This document shows, in pieces, positions 1 to 8,355 of a stretch of DNA of 40,434 nt. The notes beneath the pieces were generated by a model, which saw only the letters and a list, made by a program, of their open reading frames with translations, did no database searches and had not been told where the DNA came from. Within the stretch, counting starts at the first letter, position 1; every line of letters starts with the position of its first letter. A program made the position numbers and the translations under genes. This DNA comes from Methylotenera_A sp040387035 (GTDB taxonomy: Bacteria; Pseudomonadota; Gammaproteobacteria; Burkholderiales; Methylophilaceae): assembly GCA_040387035.1 (NCBI GenBank), contig JAZKEN010000026.1, forward strand, positions 1-40,434. The letters run 5' to 3'.

Positions 1-860
1 TAGCGCGCGTGTTGCGCGAAGAGCATGATTTTCGTGGCTATATCCATCTTAAGACCATTCCTGATGCCAGCCCTGAATTAATGGCGCGTGCCGGACTGTA
101 TGCCGACCGCCTCAGCATCAACGTTGAGCTGCCGACGATCGCAAGCTTGCATACTCTGGCGCCGGAGAAGGATGGGCAGGCCATCCGCCGCTCCATGGGG
201 CAATTGCGGCTGTTGATAGATGAGAGCAAGGATAAGACGCTGACCGGCAAAAAGCCGCCCCGTTTCGCGCCTGGGGGCCAAAGTACGCAGATGATTGTGG
301 GCGCGGATGCCACGGATGACCGAGCCATACTTGATACCAGCGCCAATCTCTACGGTGCCTTTCGGCTGCGTCGCGTCTACTACTCGGCCTTTAGCCCGAT
401 ACCCGATGCCAGCAAGATATTGCCACTCAAAGCGCCGCCACTGGTGCGTGAGCATCGTCTATACCAGGCCGATTGGTTGATGCGTTTTTACGGCTTTAAT
501 GTCGATGAGATCGTGACCGGACAGGATGGCATGCTCGATCTTGACGTCGATCCTAAGATGGCCTGGGCACTGCAGCATAGAGAGCAGTTTCCGGTCGACC
601 TTAACCGCGCACCCAAGGCCATGCTGTTGCGCGTGCCAGGACTTGGTGTGACCAGTGTTGCACGCATTATCTCTGCGCGCAGGGTACGTGCTATACGCTA
701 TGATGACCTGGCCCGTTTGCGCGTGCCGCTGAAGAAGGTGCTACCGTTCGTACTGCTGGCGGATTACCATCCCGGACGTAGCCTGGACGACCAAAACTTG
801 AAACAGCGCTTGCAGCAGTTGATCGCACCGCAACAGCTGGGCTTGTTCAATCCGGTTTGA
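1..860 (+). CDS. Radical SAM DNA modification/repair-linked protein, C-terminal part (5' partial)
   Basis: This is the C-terminal part of a protein resembling the radical SAM family that is genomically linked to UdgX (TIGR03916 type). The reading frame is open from the window edge, so the GTG at 9 is probably an internal valine, and the CxxxCxxC cluster motif must lie upstream. Visible features are the barrel-like stretch GYIHLKTIP, followed by ADRLSINVELPT, and near the C-terminus a helix-hairpin-helix-like segment (NRAPKAMLLRVPGLGVTSVA) typical of DNA-binding proteins. The TGA stop overlaps the ATG of the next gene (TGATG), so the two are translationally coupled. A role in DNA repair or modification is inferred from family context; the reaction is unknown. 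The base composition looks more GC-rich than most of the window. Confidence 0.85.
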   Translation, partial: ARVLREEHDFRGYIHLKTIPDASPELMARAGLYADRLSINVELPTIASLHTLAPEKDGQAIRRSMGQLRLLIDESKDKTLTGKKPPRFAPGGQSTQMIVGADATDDRAILDTSANLYGAFRLRRVYYSAFSPIPDASKILPLKAPPLVREHRLYQADWLMRFYGFNVDEIVTGQDGMLDLDVDPKMAWALQHREQFPVDLNRAPKAMLLRVPGLGVTSVARIISARRVRAIRYDDLARLRVPLKKVLPFVLLADYHPGRSLDDQNLKQRLQQLIAPQQLGLFNPV

Positions 861-2317
861 TGCAGCTCGTCCGGCTTAAAGACGAGACCGATTTTGAGGG
901 CTGGCGAGACGCGTCGCGCGCTTTGCTGGCGCAAAACATTCCACCTGAAGATGTAGATTGGCGGCAAGGCGAGGGTAGTAACAACTTGTTCGATACGCCC
1001 GAATTTATGCCGAATACACAGCAAAGCCAGCAGGTGACAGTGCCCCGCGATTTTATCGATCTCTGCCGCAAGGCTATCCTGCATAGCGACCCTTCCCGTT
1101 TTGCTTTGTTGTATCGCTTGTTGTGGCGCCTGAAACAGGAACCAGGTTTGCTGCGGGTTTCATTCGACCCGGATGTGGCCAAAACGCAGGCAATGGCCCA
1201 AGCCGTGCGGCGCGATCTGCACAAGATGAAGGCCTTTGTGCGCTTTCGCGAGATCGAGTTGGAAGGAGGCGAATCCGAATTCGTTGCCTGGTTCGAACCC
1301 AGTCAGCATATCGTGAAGGCTTCAGCGTCGTTCTTCACCGGGCGCTTCACCAATATGCGCTGGTCTATCCTGACACCTGAAATCTGTATGCATTGGGATG
1401 GCAAAACGTTGAGCTATAGCCCCGGCGCGAATAAGGCTGATGCACCGGCTGAAGATGCGGGTGAAGAATTGTGGCGCTCTTATTACCGCAGCATTTTCAA
1501 TCCGGCGCGGCTCAAGGTGTCGGCCATGCAGTCGCAGATGCCGAAGAAATACTGGCGCAACCTGCCTGAAGCGGAACTGATTGCCGACCTGGTCGCTAAT
1601 GCTGACAAGCGTAAGAACGAGATGATTGCGGCTCAAGCCACGGTACCACAGCGCAAAGTCGTAAAATATGTCGCGAAAAAAGACATCCTTGTTCCGCTAG
1701 CAGATTTGGGGGATGCAGCGAATGCCTTGCGTGAGCTTAACGATAGGATGCTGGCGTCGACGGAATTCCCGCTGGCAGCCCATGCCACACAAGCGGTGTT
1801 AGGCACGGGTATCGCACCGGCAACGATCATGCTGCTTGGCGAACAGCCGGGTGAGCAGGAGGATTTAGCCGGCCAACCCTTTATCGGCCCGGCAGGAAAG
1901 CTGCTGGACCAAGCATTCCTGGAAGCGGGCATCGCGCGTTCCGAAGCTTACGTTACCAATGCGCTTAAGCACTACAAGTTCAAGCTACAGGGCACGCGCC
2001 GCATGCACATGGTGCCCAGCGTCGGCGATATCAAAACCTATCTGCCGTGGCTGCAGGCAGAGATCGCTATCGTACAACCGCAGGTCATTATTGCTTTGGG
2101 CGCGATTGCTGCACGTGCGATCACGGGAGAGGAGCTTGGAATAGAAGACAATCGCGGCAAACTGTTTTCCCTGGCGGATGGGCGGCAGGCGCTGGTGACC
2201 TACCATCCTTCATTTATCCTGCGCACACCGGATAAGGCAAGCAAGCAGTTACGCTATGAAAGGCTGGTGGCTGACCTGAAATCGGCCGTCAAGTTTGTGG
2301 CTTCAACTGCCAACTGA
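860..2317 (+). CDS. DUF4130 - UdgX-like uracil-DNA glycosylase fusion lacking Fe-S cysteines
   Basis: This 485-aa protein joins an N-terminal DUF4130 (TIGR03915-like) domain, about residues 1-245, to a C-terminal UdgX-type uracil-DNA glycosylase domain, about 275-480. The ATG at 860 is preferred over the in-frame TTG at 857 because it gives the TGATG overlap with the upstream gene. The UDG domain keeps motif 1 (GEQPGEQED, 327-335), FIGPAGKLLD, the UdgX-specific basic loop ending in His (RRMH, H383, the expected residue for covalent attachment to uracil-derived abasic DNA), and the HPS motif (449-451). It contains no cysteine at all, whereas known UdgX proteins bind a 4Fe-4S cluster. The CxxC near residue 290 and the Cys before PWL (residues 396-398) are replaced. 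It may be a cluster-free variant or a binding-only derivative. Confidence 0.85.
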   Translation: MQLVRLKDETDFEGWRDASRALLAQNIPPEDVDWRQGEGSNNLFDTPEFMPNTQQSQQVTVPRDFIDLCRKAILHSDPSRFALLYRLLWRLKQEPGLLRVSFDPDVAKTQAMAQAVRRDLHKMKAFVRFREIELEGGESEFVAWFEPSQHIVKASASFFTGRFTNMRWSILTPEICMHWDGKTLSYSPGANKADAPAEDAGEELWRSYYRSIFNPARLKVSAMQSQMPKKYWRNLPEAELIADLVANADKRKNEMIAAQATVPQRKVVKYVAKKDILVPLADLGDAANALRELNDRMLASTEFPLAAHATQAVLGTGIAPATIMLLGEQPGEQEDLAGQPFIGPAGKLLDQAFLEAGIARSEAYVTNALKHYKFKLQGTRRMHMVPSVGDIKTYLPWLQAEIAIVQPQVIIALGAIAARAITGEELGIEDNRGKLFSLADGRQALVTYHPSFILRTPDKASKQLRYERLVADLKSAVKFVASTAN

Positions 2318-2450
2318 GGGAGATTATAAATATTGCCGTTGATTTAAACCGGATTATTTAAAATATGATACAAATTATAGGAATGTCTTTTACGACTTGT
2401 TTAACTTTTTGATTTAACCAAGTCTGAAATCGTTTTATGTTAAGCCGGCT

Positions 2451-5042
2451 TTATTTATATTCGCTTTTTAACAGCAAAAGCTCAAAATCTGCTGCTGGTA
2501 CTGGTTTTGAGAATAGATAGCCTTGCCCATAATCGCATCCTATCTGCTTGAGTAAGTCGCGCTGTAGCTGGGTTTCCACGCCTTCTGCGATGACTTTAAT
2601 ATTGAGTTTGTGAGCCATGACGATGATGGCTTCACATAGGGCAAACTCCGGCGTTTCTAAACCAAGATTTCGGGTGAAAGATTGATCGATTTTCAGGTAA
2701 TCAATATCGAATTTTTTCAGGTAAGACAATGAAGAATAGCCGGTACCAAAATCGTCAATGGCGATTTGTATACCAGCCTCACGGAATGCCAGCAATTTAT
2801 CCGGGATGTCACCAACCACATCCATCAAAATGCCTTCGGTAATTTCAATAATCACGTTGCTGGCGGGTAAATTAATTTCTTTTAATAAGTTAATCCAGCT
2901 ATGAATGACTTCTTCGTTGCCCCTGAATTGCACAGGCGATTTGTTGATGGCAATCTGGAAATCGCGATGAAGTAATGATTTTAGGTGTGCCGATTGGCGC
3001 GCGGTTTGTATAAAGACCCAGTTACCTATTTCATGGATGGTACCGTTATCCTCGGCAATGGGTACAAAGTCATCCGGGCTAATAGCGCCCAATTCCGGAT
3101 GCTGCCAACGTAATAGCGCTTCAGCCTTATGAATAAAACCAGTATTGAGTTCGATAATCGGTTGGTAGTGCACGCTGAATTGGTTGGTGTGCAATGCTTG
3201 GCGCAAATCGTTAGATAAACGCATATGGAAATCCGATTTTTTCTGCATGGCTTTGGTAAAAAATCGGTAGCAGCCGCGGCCTGCATTTTTGGCAGCATAC
3301 ATAGCCTGATCGGCGATTTTTAAAAGCGTAACAGTATTGGTTGCATCATGTGGATAAAAAGCGATACCGATACTTGCCGATACAAATGCCTCTTTTCCAT
3401 CCAGATAAAATACTTGTGATAAGCAATTGATGATGTTCTGGGCAATGTGCACCACATTTAGGTTGTCTTTCATATCGGGCATGATGATGGTGAATTCATC
3501 ACCACCAATACGCGCAACCGTATCGGAATCGCGCGCGCACAATTTGATGCGATTGGCGGCTTCAATCAGCAAAATATCGCCAATATCATGCCCTAGCGAG
3601 TCGTTCACTTCCTTAAAGCGATCGATATCGATATACAAAAGCGCAGTAGACTGTTTTTCGCGCAGGGATTTTTTCAGCTCTTGTTCCAACCTGTCGTTGA
3701 AAAGACGGCGATTGGGTAGCTTGGTTAACTGGTCGTAATTAGCTTGGTTCAAAATGCGCTCTTCAGCTAGCTTGATGGCAGAAATATCTGAGAACAACGC
3801 TAACCGTCGATGCACGGATCCATCGTTATGATAGGAAGTGTTGACCGTGCGCCATTCGGCATAGACTTCACCATTCTTGCGTTTGCTCCAGATCTCACCC
3901 TGCCATTGCCCACTGCTATTGATAGCGTCTTGCATGGCATTATAAAAACCAGCGCCATGTAGGTCAGACTTCAACATACAGTGCGTTTTACCTTTCACTT
4001 CGTCAAATTCATAGCCAGTCATCTTTGAAAAGGCAGGATTGATGGCAAGGATATGGCCCTCAGCATCTGCAACCGTCATGGCTTCACTGCTGTTTTGATA
4101 TACCAAGCTGGCAAGTTTTAGTTCTTCCTCAGCCAGTTTCCGGTCACTGATATCCTGCACAGCACTAATGAAATAAAGCGGCGCACCAGCGTCGTTGCGC
4201 AACAGTTGTACCGAAAGACTTACCCAAACGATATGACGGTCTTTGTGGACATAGCGCTTTTCTGCGACATATTTGTCACCGCGACCTTTTAGCAGCCGCT
4301 TGAAATGCAGAATATCGACTAAGAGATCCTCATCCAGTGTAATTTGTTGAAAATTAAAGTGCTTGGATAGTACTTCTTCTTGGGAGTATCCAATAATCCG
4401 GCAATATTCCCGATTAATTTGCAGAAAATGGCCTGTAGTGGAAACCTGTGCGATGCCTACAGCCGCATTCTCAAACACAGCACGAAAAAGTGCCTCGCTT
4501 TCATGCAAAGCCCCCTGTGCAAGATCTCTTTGGCTAAAGGCCAGGCTGGATTCGTAGATATTCTGCAGGCTTAACTGGATGCTATCGCGAAAGCGCTGCA
4601 TCAGCTCTAGCGTCTTTTGATTGTATTGATTTTCTTTGGTATCGAGTATGCAGATCGTGCCGAAGGTTTCGCCATTCGGCCAATTTAAAGGCAACCCGCA
4701 GTAAGAAATCATGCCTAGCTTGATATCCGGGTTTTGGTCCCAATCCGGATCCACTAATGCATTGGCGACAAGCAATTTGCTCTGGGTACTCATGACTGTT
4801 TCGCAATACAGCCCGGTGTCCAGCTCGGCTCTTTCACCAAGATGGTATACATTATGGCTATTTTGGCTGCTGACAAATACTTCTATATCTTGCTCATGCG
4901 CGCGCATAATCAGCGCTGCGGGAATATCCGCAATCTCGGCTAAAAGGTCGGCTGTAATCTGCCAGCTTTCTAAAACATCCTCTGGAACCTTAAGCTCATC
5001 CAATAGGGGGTATTTTGATAGATTTGATGAGGTTGCCGTCAT
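2451..5042 (-). CDS. GAF-PAS-PAS-GGDEF-EAL cyclic-di-GMP signalling protein
   Basis: This 863-aa protein has no obvious membrane segment and is probably a cytoplasmic sensor that makes and/or degrades cyclic di-GMP. Domain order is GAF (about 25-165), PAS with PAC (about 183-303), a second PAS (about 308-427), GGDEF (about 432-595) and EAL (about 605-855). The cyclase signature GGDEF is intact at 513-517, and an inhibitory-site motif RxxD (R504, D507) sits exactly five residues before it. The EAL domain keeps EALLRW (641-646), IEITEG, DDFGTGYSS and AEGVET, so both halves look catalytically competent. GAF and PAS ligands cannot be predicted. It is convergent with the UdgX gene, which ends 133 bp away, and appears monocistronic. 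Confidence 0.93.
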   Translation of the reverse strand: MTATSSNLSKYPLLDELKVPEDVLESWQITADLLAEIADIPAALIMRAHEQDIEVFVSSQNSHNVYHLGERAELDTGLYCETVMSTQSKLLVANALVDPDWDQNPDIKLGMISYCGLPLNWPNGETFGTICILDTKENQYNQKTLELMQRFRDSIQLSLQNIYESSLAFSQRDLAQGALHESEALFRAVFENAAVGIAQVSTTGHFLQINREYCRIIGYSQEEVLSKHFNFQQITLDEDLLVDILHFKRLLKGRGDKYVAEKRYVHKDRHIVWVSLSVQLLRNDAGAPLYFISAVQDISDRKLAEEELKLASLVYQNSSEAMTVADAEGHILAINPAFSKMTGYEFDEVKGKTHCMLKSDLHGAGFYNAMQDAINSSGQWQGEIWSKRKNGEVYAEWRTVNTSYHNDGSVHRRLALFSDISAIKLAEERILNQANYDQLTKLPNRRLFNDRLEQELKKSLREKQSTALLYIDIDRFKEVNDSLGHDIGDILLIEAANRIKLCARDSDTVARIGGDEFTIIMPDMKDNLNVVHIAQNIINCLSQVFYLDGKEAFVSASIGIAFYPHDATNTVTLLKIADQAMYAAKNAGRGCYRFFTKAMQKKSDFHMRLSNDLRQALHTNQFSVHYQPIIELNTGFIHKAEALLRWQHPELGAISPDDFVPIAEDNGTIHEIGNWVFIQTARQSAHLKSLLHRDFQIAINKSPVQFRGNEEVIHSWINLLKEINLPASNVIIEITEGILMDVVGDIPDKLLAFREAGIQIAIDDFGTGYSSLSYLKKFDIDYLKIDQSFTRNLGLETPEFALCEAIIVMAHKLNIKVIAEGVETQLQRDLLKQIGCDYGQGYLFSKPVPAADFELLLLKSEYK

Positions 5043-5336
5043 GTTGGGCTGACTCTCTCATTTAATTAGGTCTGGTTTTAAAATAAGATAACTTCAAAAC
5101 ACTACGCTATTTTTGAGTGAAAAATTTCAGTTTACAAAATTTAACAAAAGATGATTTTTAGATGCGCTTTGAAATACTACTCTTTACAAATAAGCGCTAC
5201 AACATGGATTAGTTATTGAAGAGATAGAAAACCTGTAAGTCTAATCGACCGGTTTTGAGTATTTTACAAGGAAGATTTTTTGGGGAAAATTGCAGCTAAC
5301 AACAAGATTAATTTTGACAGGTGATTCAACAGACCT
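5043..5336. other. Gene-free AT-rich intergenic region
   Basis: I see no ORF, RNA gene or repeat here. It holds the upstream region of the GGDEF-EAL gene, with a purine-rich stretch about 15 nt before that start as a weak ribosome binding site. I found no convincing promoter in it. Confidence 0.5.
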
Positions 5337-5361
5337 AAAAAAAGGCCTTAAAGGCCTTTTT
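5337..5361 (-). terminator. Intrinsic terminator of the small membrane-protein gene
   Basis: A perfect inverted repeat, AAAAAGGCC / GGCCTTTTT with a 5-nt loop, is followed on the minus strand by a run of T. It begins 3 nt after the stop of the 31-codon ORF at 5364-5459, which supports that ORF being a real transcription unit. The symmetry means it could also act on the plus strand. Confidence 0.75.
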
Positions 5362-5363
5362 AT

Positions 5364-5459
5364 TTATTTAATTTTTTTAACACAGACATACAAAATTGCA
5401 CTAATAACCACCAATACACCAGCTAAATAATAAATACCAATTGCGCCAACAAAGTTCAA
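5364..5459 (-). CDS. Small single-pass membrane protein (31 aa), unrecognised
   Basis: The frame encodes 31 residues: a short N-terminus, a hydrophobic segment of about 24 residues rich in Gly, Ile, Leu, Val and Tyr, and a C-terminal VKKIK tail, as expected for a one-helix inner-membrane miniprotein. The TTG start at 5459 is chosen because GGAGAG lies 6 nt upstream; a second in-frame TTG at 5474 would add five residues. A promoter candidate lies upstream (5534-5561) and an intrinsic terminator begins 3 nt after the stop, so it looks like a complete small transcription unit. I do not recognise the family and assign no function. Confidence 0.55.
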   Translation of the reverse strand: MNFVGAIGIYYLAGVLVVISAILYVCVKKIK

Positions 5460-5533
5460 AATGCTCTCCAATTTAAATTTCGATAGATTTAAAAGTATTA
5501 CGCTAAAAAGTTAACGACTAATTTGCGGACAGT

Positions 5534-5561
5534 ATTTTAACGTAATTTAAAAAAATCTCAA
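5534..5561 (-). promoter_or_regulatory. Sigma-70-type promoter candidate for the small membrane protein
   Basis: Read on the minus strand, TTGAGA (-35) and TAAAAT (-10) are separated by 16 bp. Transcription would start near 5527 and give a leader of roughly 70 nt before the TTG at 5459. In this AT-rich DNA a chance match is possible. Confidence 0.4.
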
Positions 5562-5598
5562 TTGCTTGGCTCTTTATTGACGATATTCCCCCTAATAT

Positions 5599-6222
5599 TT
5601 AAGCAGTGGTTTCATGAATCCAGTCTAGTAAAGGCTGCCATTGCTCAATATCTTGCGCGACCAACGATGGCCGCATATCAAACAAACTCAGGCCTTGCTC
5701 GGCAGCGGTGACGTAGCTTTGCGCATTGCGTATATAGGTTAAAACCGGAAAGTTGGTTTGTGCCATAAATTCCGCTAGTTTAATGGCCGCATTGGTGCGG
5801 CTATTGACGCGCATCCCGACTAATGCAACAAAGGTTTTTTGTTTGCGAATGGCTTTTTCTGCATTTAACAAATCCAAAAAATCCTGTGTCGCACCAATAT
5901 CAAATGCAGAGGGTTGTACCGGCACAATAATGCAATCGGCCTGCTTGATGGCATCAGATAATTTTTCATTCCTAAAACCACCGGGTGAATCAGCTATTAC
6001 CCATTGTGCTTTTAAATCGGATTGCTTGGCTTTGGAATGCTGCTCTTCAATGGCAGGTAATTGTGCAGAACGTCTTTGTAACCAGCCGGTAGACGATTGC
6101 TGGCGATCCAGGTCGGACAGTACAACGCGATAATCAAGGCTGGCGAAATAACCCGCAAGATTGGTTGCCAGTGTCGTTTTGCCACTGCCCCCTTTTGGAT
6201 TAGCAATGAGTACGGTTTTCAT
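5599..6222 (-). CDS. Orphan ParA/MinD-family ATPase
   Basis: This 207-aa protein is a deviant Walker-A ATPase. KGGSGKTT is at residues 10-17, with the signature lysine K10 and the P-loop K15. The switch-like LSDLDRQQS follows at 36-44, and a Walker B region (VIADSPGG) is at about 75-82. No parB or centromere-like repeats lie next to it, and at 207 residues it lacks the N-terminal DNA-binding extension of plasmid ParA. It resembles stand-alone ParA proteins that position cellular machinery such as chemoreceptor clusters, flagella or carboxysomes. The rubredoxin gene lies 63 bp upstream on the same strand and may be co-transcribed. The cargo is unknown. Confidence 0.85.
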   Translation of the reverse strand: MKTVLIANPKGGSGKTTLATNLAGYFASLDYRVVLSDLDRQQSSTGWLQRRSAQLPAIEEQHSKAKQSDLKAQWVIADSPGGFRNEKLSDAIKQADCIIVPVQPSAFDIGATQDFLDLLNAEKAIRKQKTFVALVGMRVNSRTNAAIKLAEFMAQTNFPVLTYIRNAQSYVTAAEQGLSLFDMRPSLVAQDIEQWQPLLDWIHETTA

Positions 6223-6285
6223 GTTCTTTCAGCCCCATCCATAAATCGCCTAAAGTCATTACGCGCTGTTAGTTAAGCCTATGCA

Positions 6286-6450
6286 TTAAAACTCGACCAT
6301 TTCAAAATCGCTTTTGCTTGCGCCGCATTCCGGGCACAGCCAGTCATCAGGCACATCTTCCCAGCGTGTGCCGGGCGCAATGCCTTCTTCCGGCCAGCCT
6401 TTTTCTTCTTCATACATAAAGCCGCACACAATGCACATCCAGGTTTTCAT
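6286..6450 (-). CDS. Rubredoxin
   Basis: A 54-aa ORF carries the two rubredoxin iron-binding loops, CIVCG at residues 6-10 and CPECG at 39-43, plus the usual aromatic and Asp-rich spacing between them (YEEE, PGTRWEDVPDDW). It is an Fe(SCys)4 electron carrier in the cytoplasm. Its position downstream of catalase and upstream of the ParA gene, all on the minus strand, may suggest a role in oxygen or peroxide defence, but a strong terminator separates it from catalase. The partner reductase is not in the window. Length is normal for the family. Confidence 0.93.
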   Translation of the reverse strand: MKTWMCIVCGFMYEEEKGWPEEGIAPGTRWEDVPDDWLCPECGASKSDFEMVEF

Positions 6451-6534
6451 ATTGATTTCCCATTGATTACTTTATTTATTTTAAGTGATATTTATGTCAA
6501 TTGGTGGATAACAAAGTGGAAACGGCTTATGACC

Positions 6535-6572
6535 AATAACAAAAAGCCCGCATAAGCGGGCTTTTTGTTATT
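6535..6572 (-). terminator. Strong intrinsic terminator after catalase
   Basis: A perfect 17-bp stem with a 4-nt loop (ATAA) has a GCCCGC/GCGGGC core and A/T-rich flanks that supply a U-tract in either direction. It starts 8 nt after the catalase stop codon and insulates rubredoxin and parA from catalase transcription. Confidence 0.9.
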
Positions 6573-6580
6573 GCACCGGA

Positions 6581-8071
6581 CTATTGAATCGCCGCAAGTG
6601 CATTTTTAACACCTTGTGCATAGGCAGGGTCTGCTTTTGCAAACTGCGCCAACATACGTTCCTGGATGCTGGCGTTAGCCGTTGATAAGCCGCCCGCGAT
6701 ATTGCCAAACAACTGCGCTTTCTGGCTGTCGTTCATAATACGGAACAAATTACCCGCTTGCGTGTAATAGTCTTCTGTACTTTGGTCGTGGTAGCCAATC
6801 CAGGCATCCCCCAACACAGGCATAGGAGGTACTGCCACATGCGGTGCTGGCACCGGTGCGCCTATATCTGCCCTGTCGTTGGGAAAGAAGTTTGAAGCGC
6901 TGACAGTATGCGCTGCATTGGTGTAACTCGCTTCTGCACTCGAGTGGCCAACAGGGCAACCCATGCCGGCAAAGGCGCCATCACGCTGGTAATGATTAAC
7001 CGGGCATTTACCAGCATTAACAGGAATCTGGTTAAAATTAGCCCCGATTCTGTAGCGATGAGCGTCCTGGTAAGCCAATAAGCGACCTTGCAACATTTTG
7101 TCCGGTGAGGCATTGATACCAGGCACAAAGTTGCTTGGCGCAAACGCCACTTGTTCGGTTTCGGCAAAGTAATTATTCACATTCTTATTTAACTCTAGCT
7201 TGCCGACTTCAATCACCGGAAAATCGGCGTACGGCCACACTTTAGTCAAATCAAATGGATTGATATGATAATTTCTTGCTTCAGCTTCCGTCATGATCTG
7301 CACTTCAACACGCCATGATGGGAAATCACCCCTGTCAATCGCCTCAACCAAATCTTTTTGCGCGCCGTTTGCCGGCATTTTAGCGGCGTCTTCATTGGTT
7401 AAAGTTTTAATGCCTTGATTGGTTTTAAAATGCCATTTGCACCAGAAACGCTCACCTTTAGCATTATAAAAACTCAAGGTATGGCTGCTAAAGCCATGCA
7501 CATGGCGGTATGACGCAGGGATGCCGCGATCAGACATCAAAATCGTCATCTGATGCAAGGATTGCGGATGATTCGCCCAAAATTCAAACGCATTGGCCGG
7601 ATTGGGTAAATTGGTGCGTGCATCTTTCTTCTGGCTATGGATAAAGTCCGGAAACTTGATCGGGTCATTTAAAAAGAAGACAGGGGTGTTATTGCCTACC
7701 ATGTCCCAGTTACCTTCTTTGGTGTAAAACTTCACCGCAAAGCCACGCGGGTCGCGCGCATAATCACTAGAGTCTTGGCCACCACCAACGGTAGAAAAGC
7801 GCAAAAATACTTCAGTTTGCTGGCCAACTTCTTGTAAAAAATCAGCAATCGTCACGTCCTTTAAGCTTCTGGTTACGGTAAAAGTGCCATAAGCCGCGCT
7901 GCCACGCGCGTGTACAACGCGCTCAGGGATGCGTTCGCGATTAAAGTGCGCTAATTTTTCGAATAAATAATGGTTGTCATAAGTTAATGGGCCGCGTGCA
8001 CCTACTGATAGGCTGTTATTGTCATCTGCCACCGGTGCCCCAGCTGAGGTTGTTAATGTATTTTTATTCAT
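6581..8071 (-). CDS. katA: Monofunctional haem catalase
   Basis: This 496-aa protein disproportionates H2O2 to water and oxygen. It has the size of small-subunit catalases. The distal haem histidine is H54 in VVHARGSAAYGTF, the catalytic asparagine lies in VGNNTP (125-130), and the proximal haem tyrosine ligand is Y334 in LLAYQDAHRYR. No signal peptide is visible, so it is probably cytoplasmic. The ATG is preceded by a strong AGGAGA site. It is divergent from oxyR across a 284-bp region that holds a candidate OxyR-type operator, implying peroxide-inducible expression. The exact symbol (katA, katB or katE clade) is tentative. Confidence 0.95.
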   Translation of the reverse strand: MNKNTLTTSAGAPVADDNNSLSVGARGPLTYDNHYLFEKLAHFNRERIPERVVHARGSAAYGTFTVTRSLKDVTIADFLQEVGQQTEVFLRFSTVGGGQDSSDYARDPRGFAVKFYTKEGNWDMVGNNTPVFFLNDPIKFPDFIHSQKKDARTNLPNPANAFEFWANHPQSLHQMTILMSDRGIPASYRHVHGFSSHTLSFYNAKGERFWCKWHFKTNQGIKTLTNEDAAKMPANGAQKDLVEAIDRGDFPSWRVEVQIMTEAEARNYHINPFDLTKVWPYADFPVIEVGKLELNKNVNNYFAETEQVAFAPSNFVPGINASPDKMLQGRLLAYQDAHRYRIGANFNQIPVNAGKCPVNHYQRDGAFAGMGCPVGHSSAEASYTNAAHTVSASNFFPNDRADIGAPVPAPHVAVPPMPVLGDAWIGYHDQSTEDYYTQAGNLFRIMNDSQKAQLFGNIAGGLSTANASIQERMLAQFAKADPAYAQGVKNALAAIQ

Positions 8072-8215
8072 ATTGTTCTCCTGATTATTATTTAATGTTG
8101 GCTACTTTACTAAATGAGTTGTTAATGCGTTAATGTATAGGCTGCCAATACTTCAATAAGGATTTGACTTGGCCAATTGATTAGGTCTTGTAGCATTATT
8201 TGCCCCTTTAAAATT

Positions 8216-8241
8216 TTTTAGCTATCTAGTGATAGATACCA
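8216..8241. promoter_or_regulatory. Candidate OxyR operator between katA and oxyR
   Basis: The core palindrome CTATC-TAGT-GATAG (8222-8235) has outer positions that fit the OxyR half-site pattern (ATAGnT / AnCTAT). The inner spacing is 6 rather than the consensus 7 bases, so the fit is imperfect. It lies about 145 bp from the catalase start and 115 bp from the oxyR start. Confidence 0.4.
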
Positions 8242-8355
8242 TGAGCTGCATTGTAGGTAAGCCGATTCAATTTGTATAATTGTATGTTTTGATATTATTG
8301 ATAAATTAAATTAATCAATGTATGATAAATTTTACTGATTAAAAGTGATGAACGA

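Noticed and set aside
9..860. GTG at position 9 as a real gene start
   Set aside because: The frame is open to the window edge and the remaining protein lacks the radical SAM cluster motif of its family, so the gene begins upstream.
5348..5352. CRISPR-like or mobile-element repeats near the AT-rich 5.0-5.6 kb region
   Set aside because: Only a single terminator stem is present; there are no spaced repeats, transposase or target-site duplications anywhere in the window.
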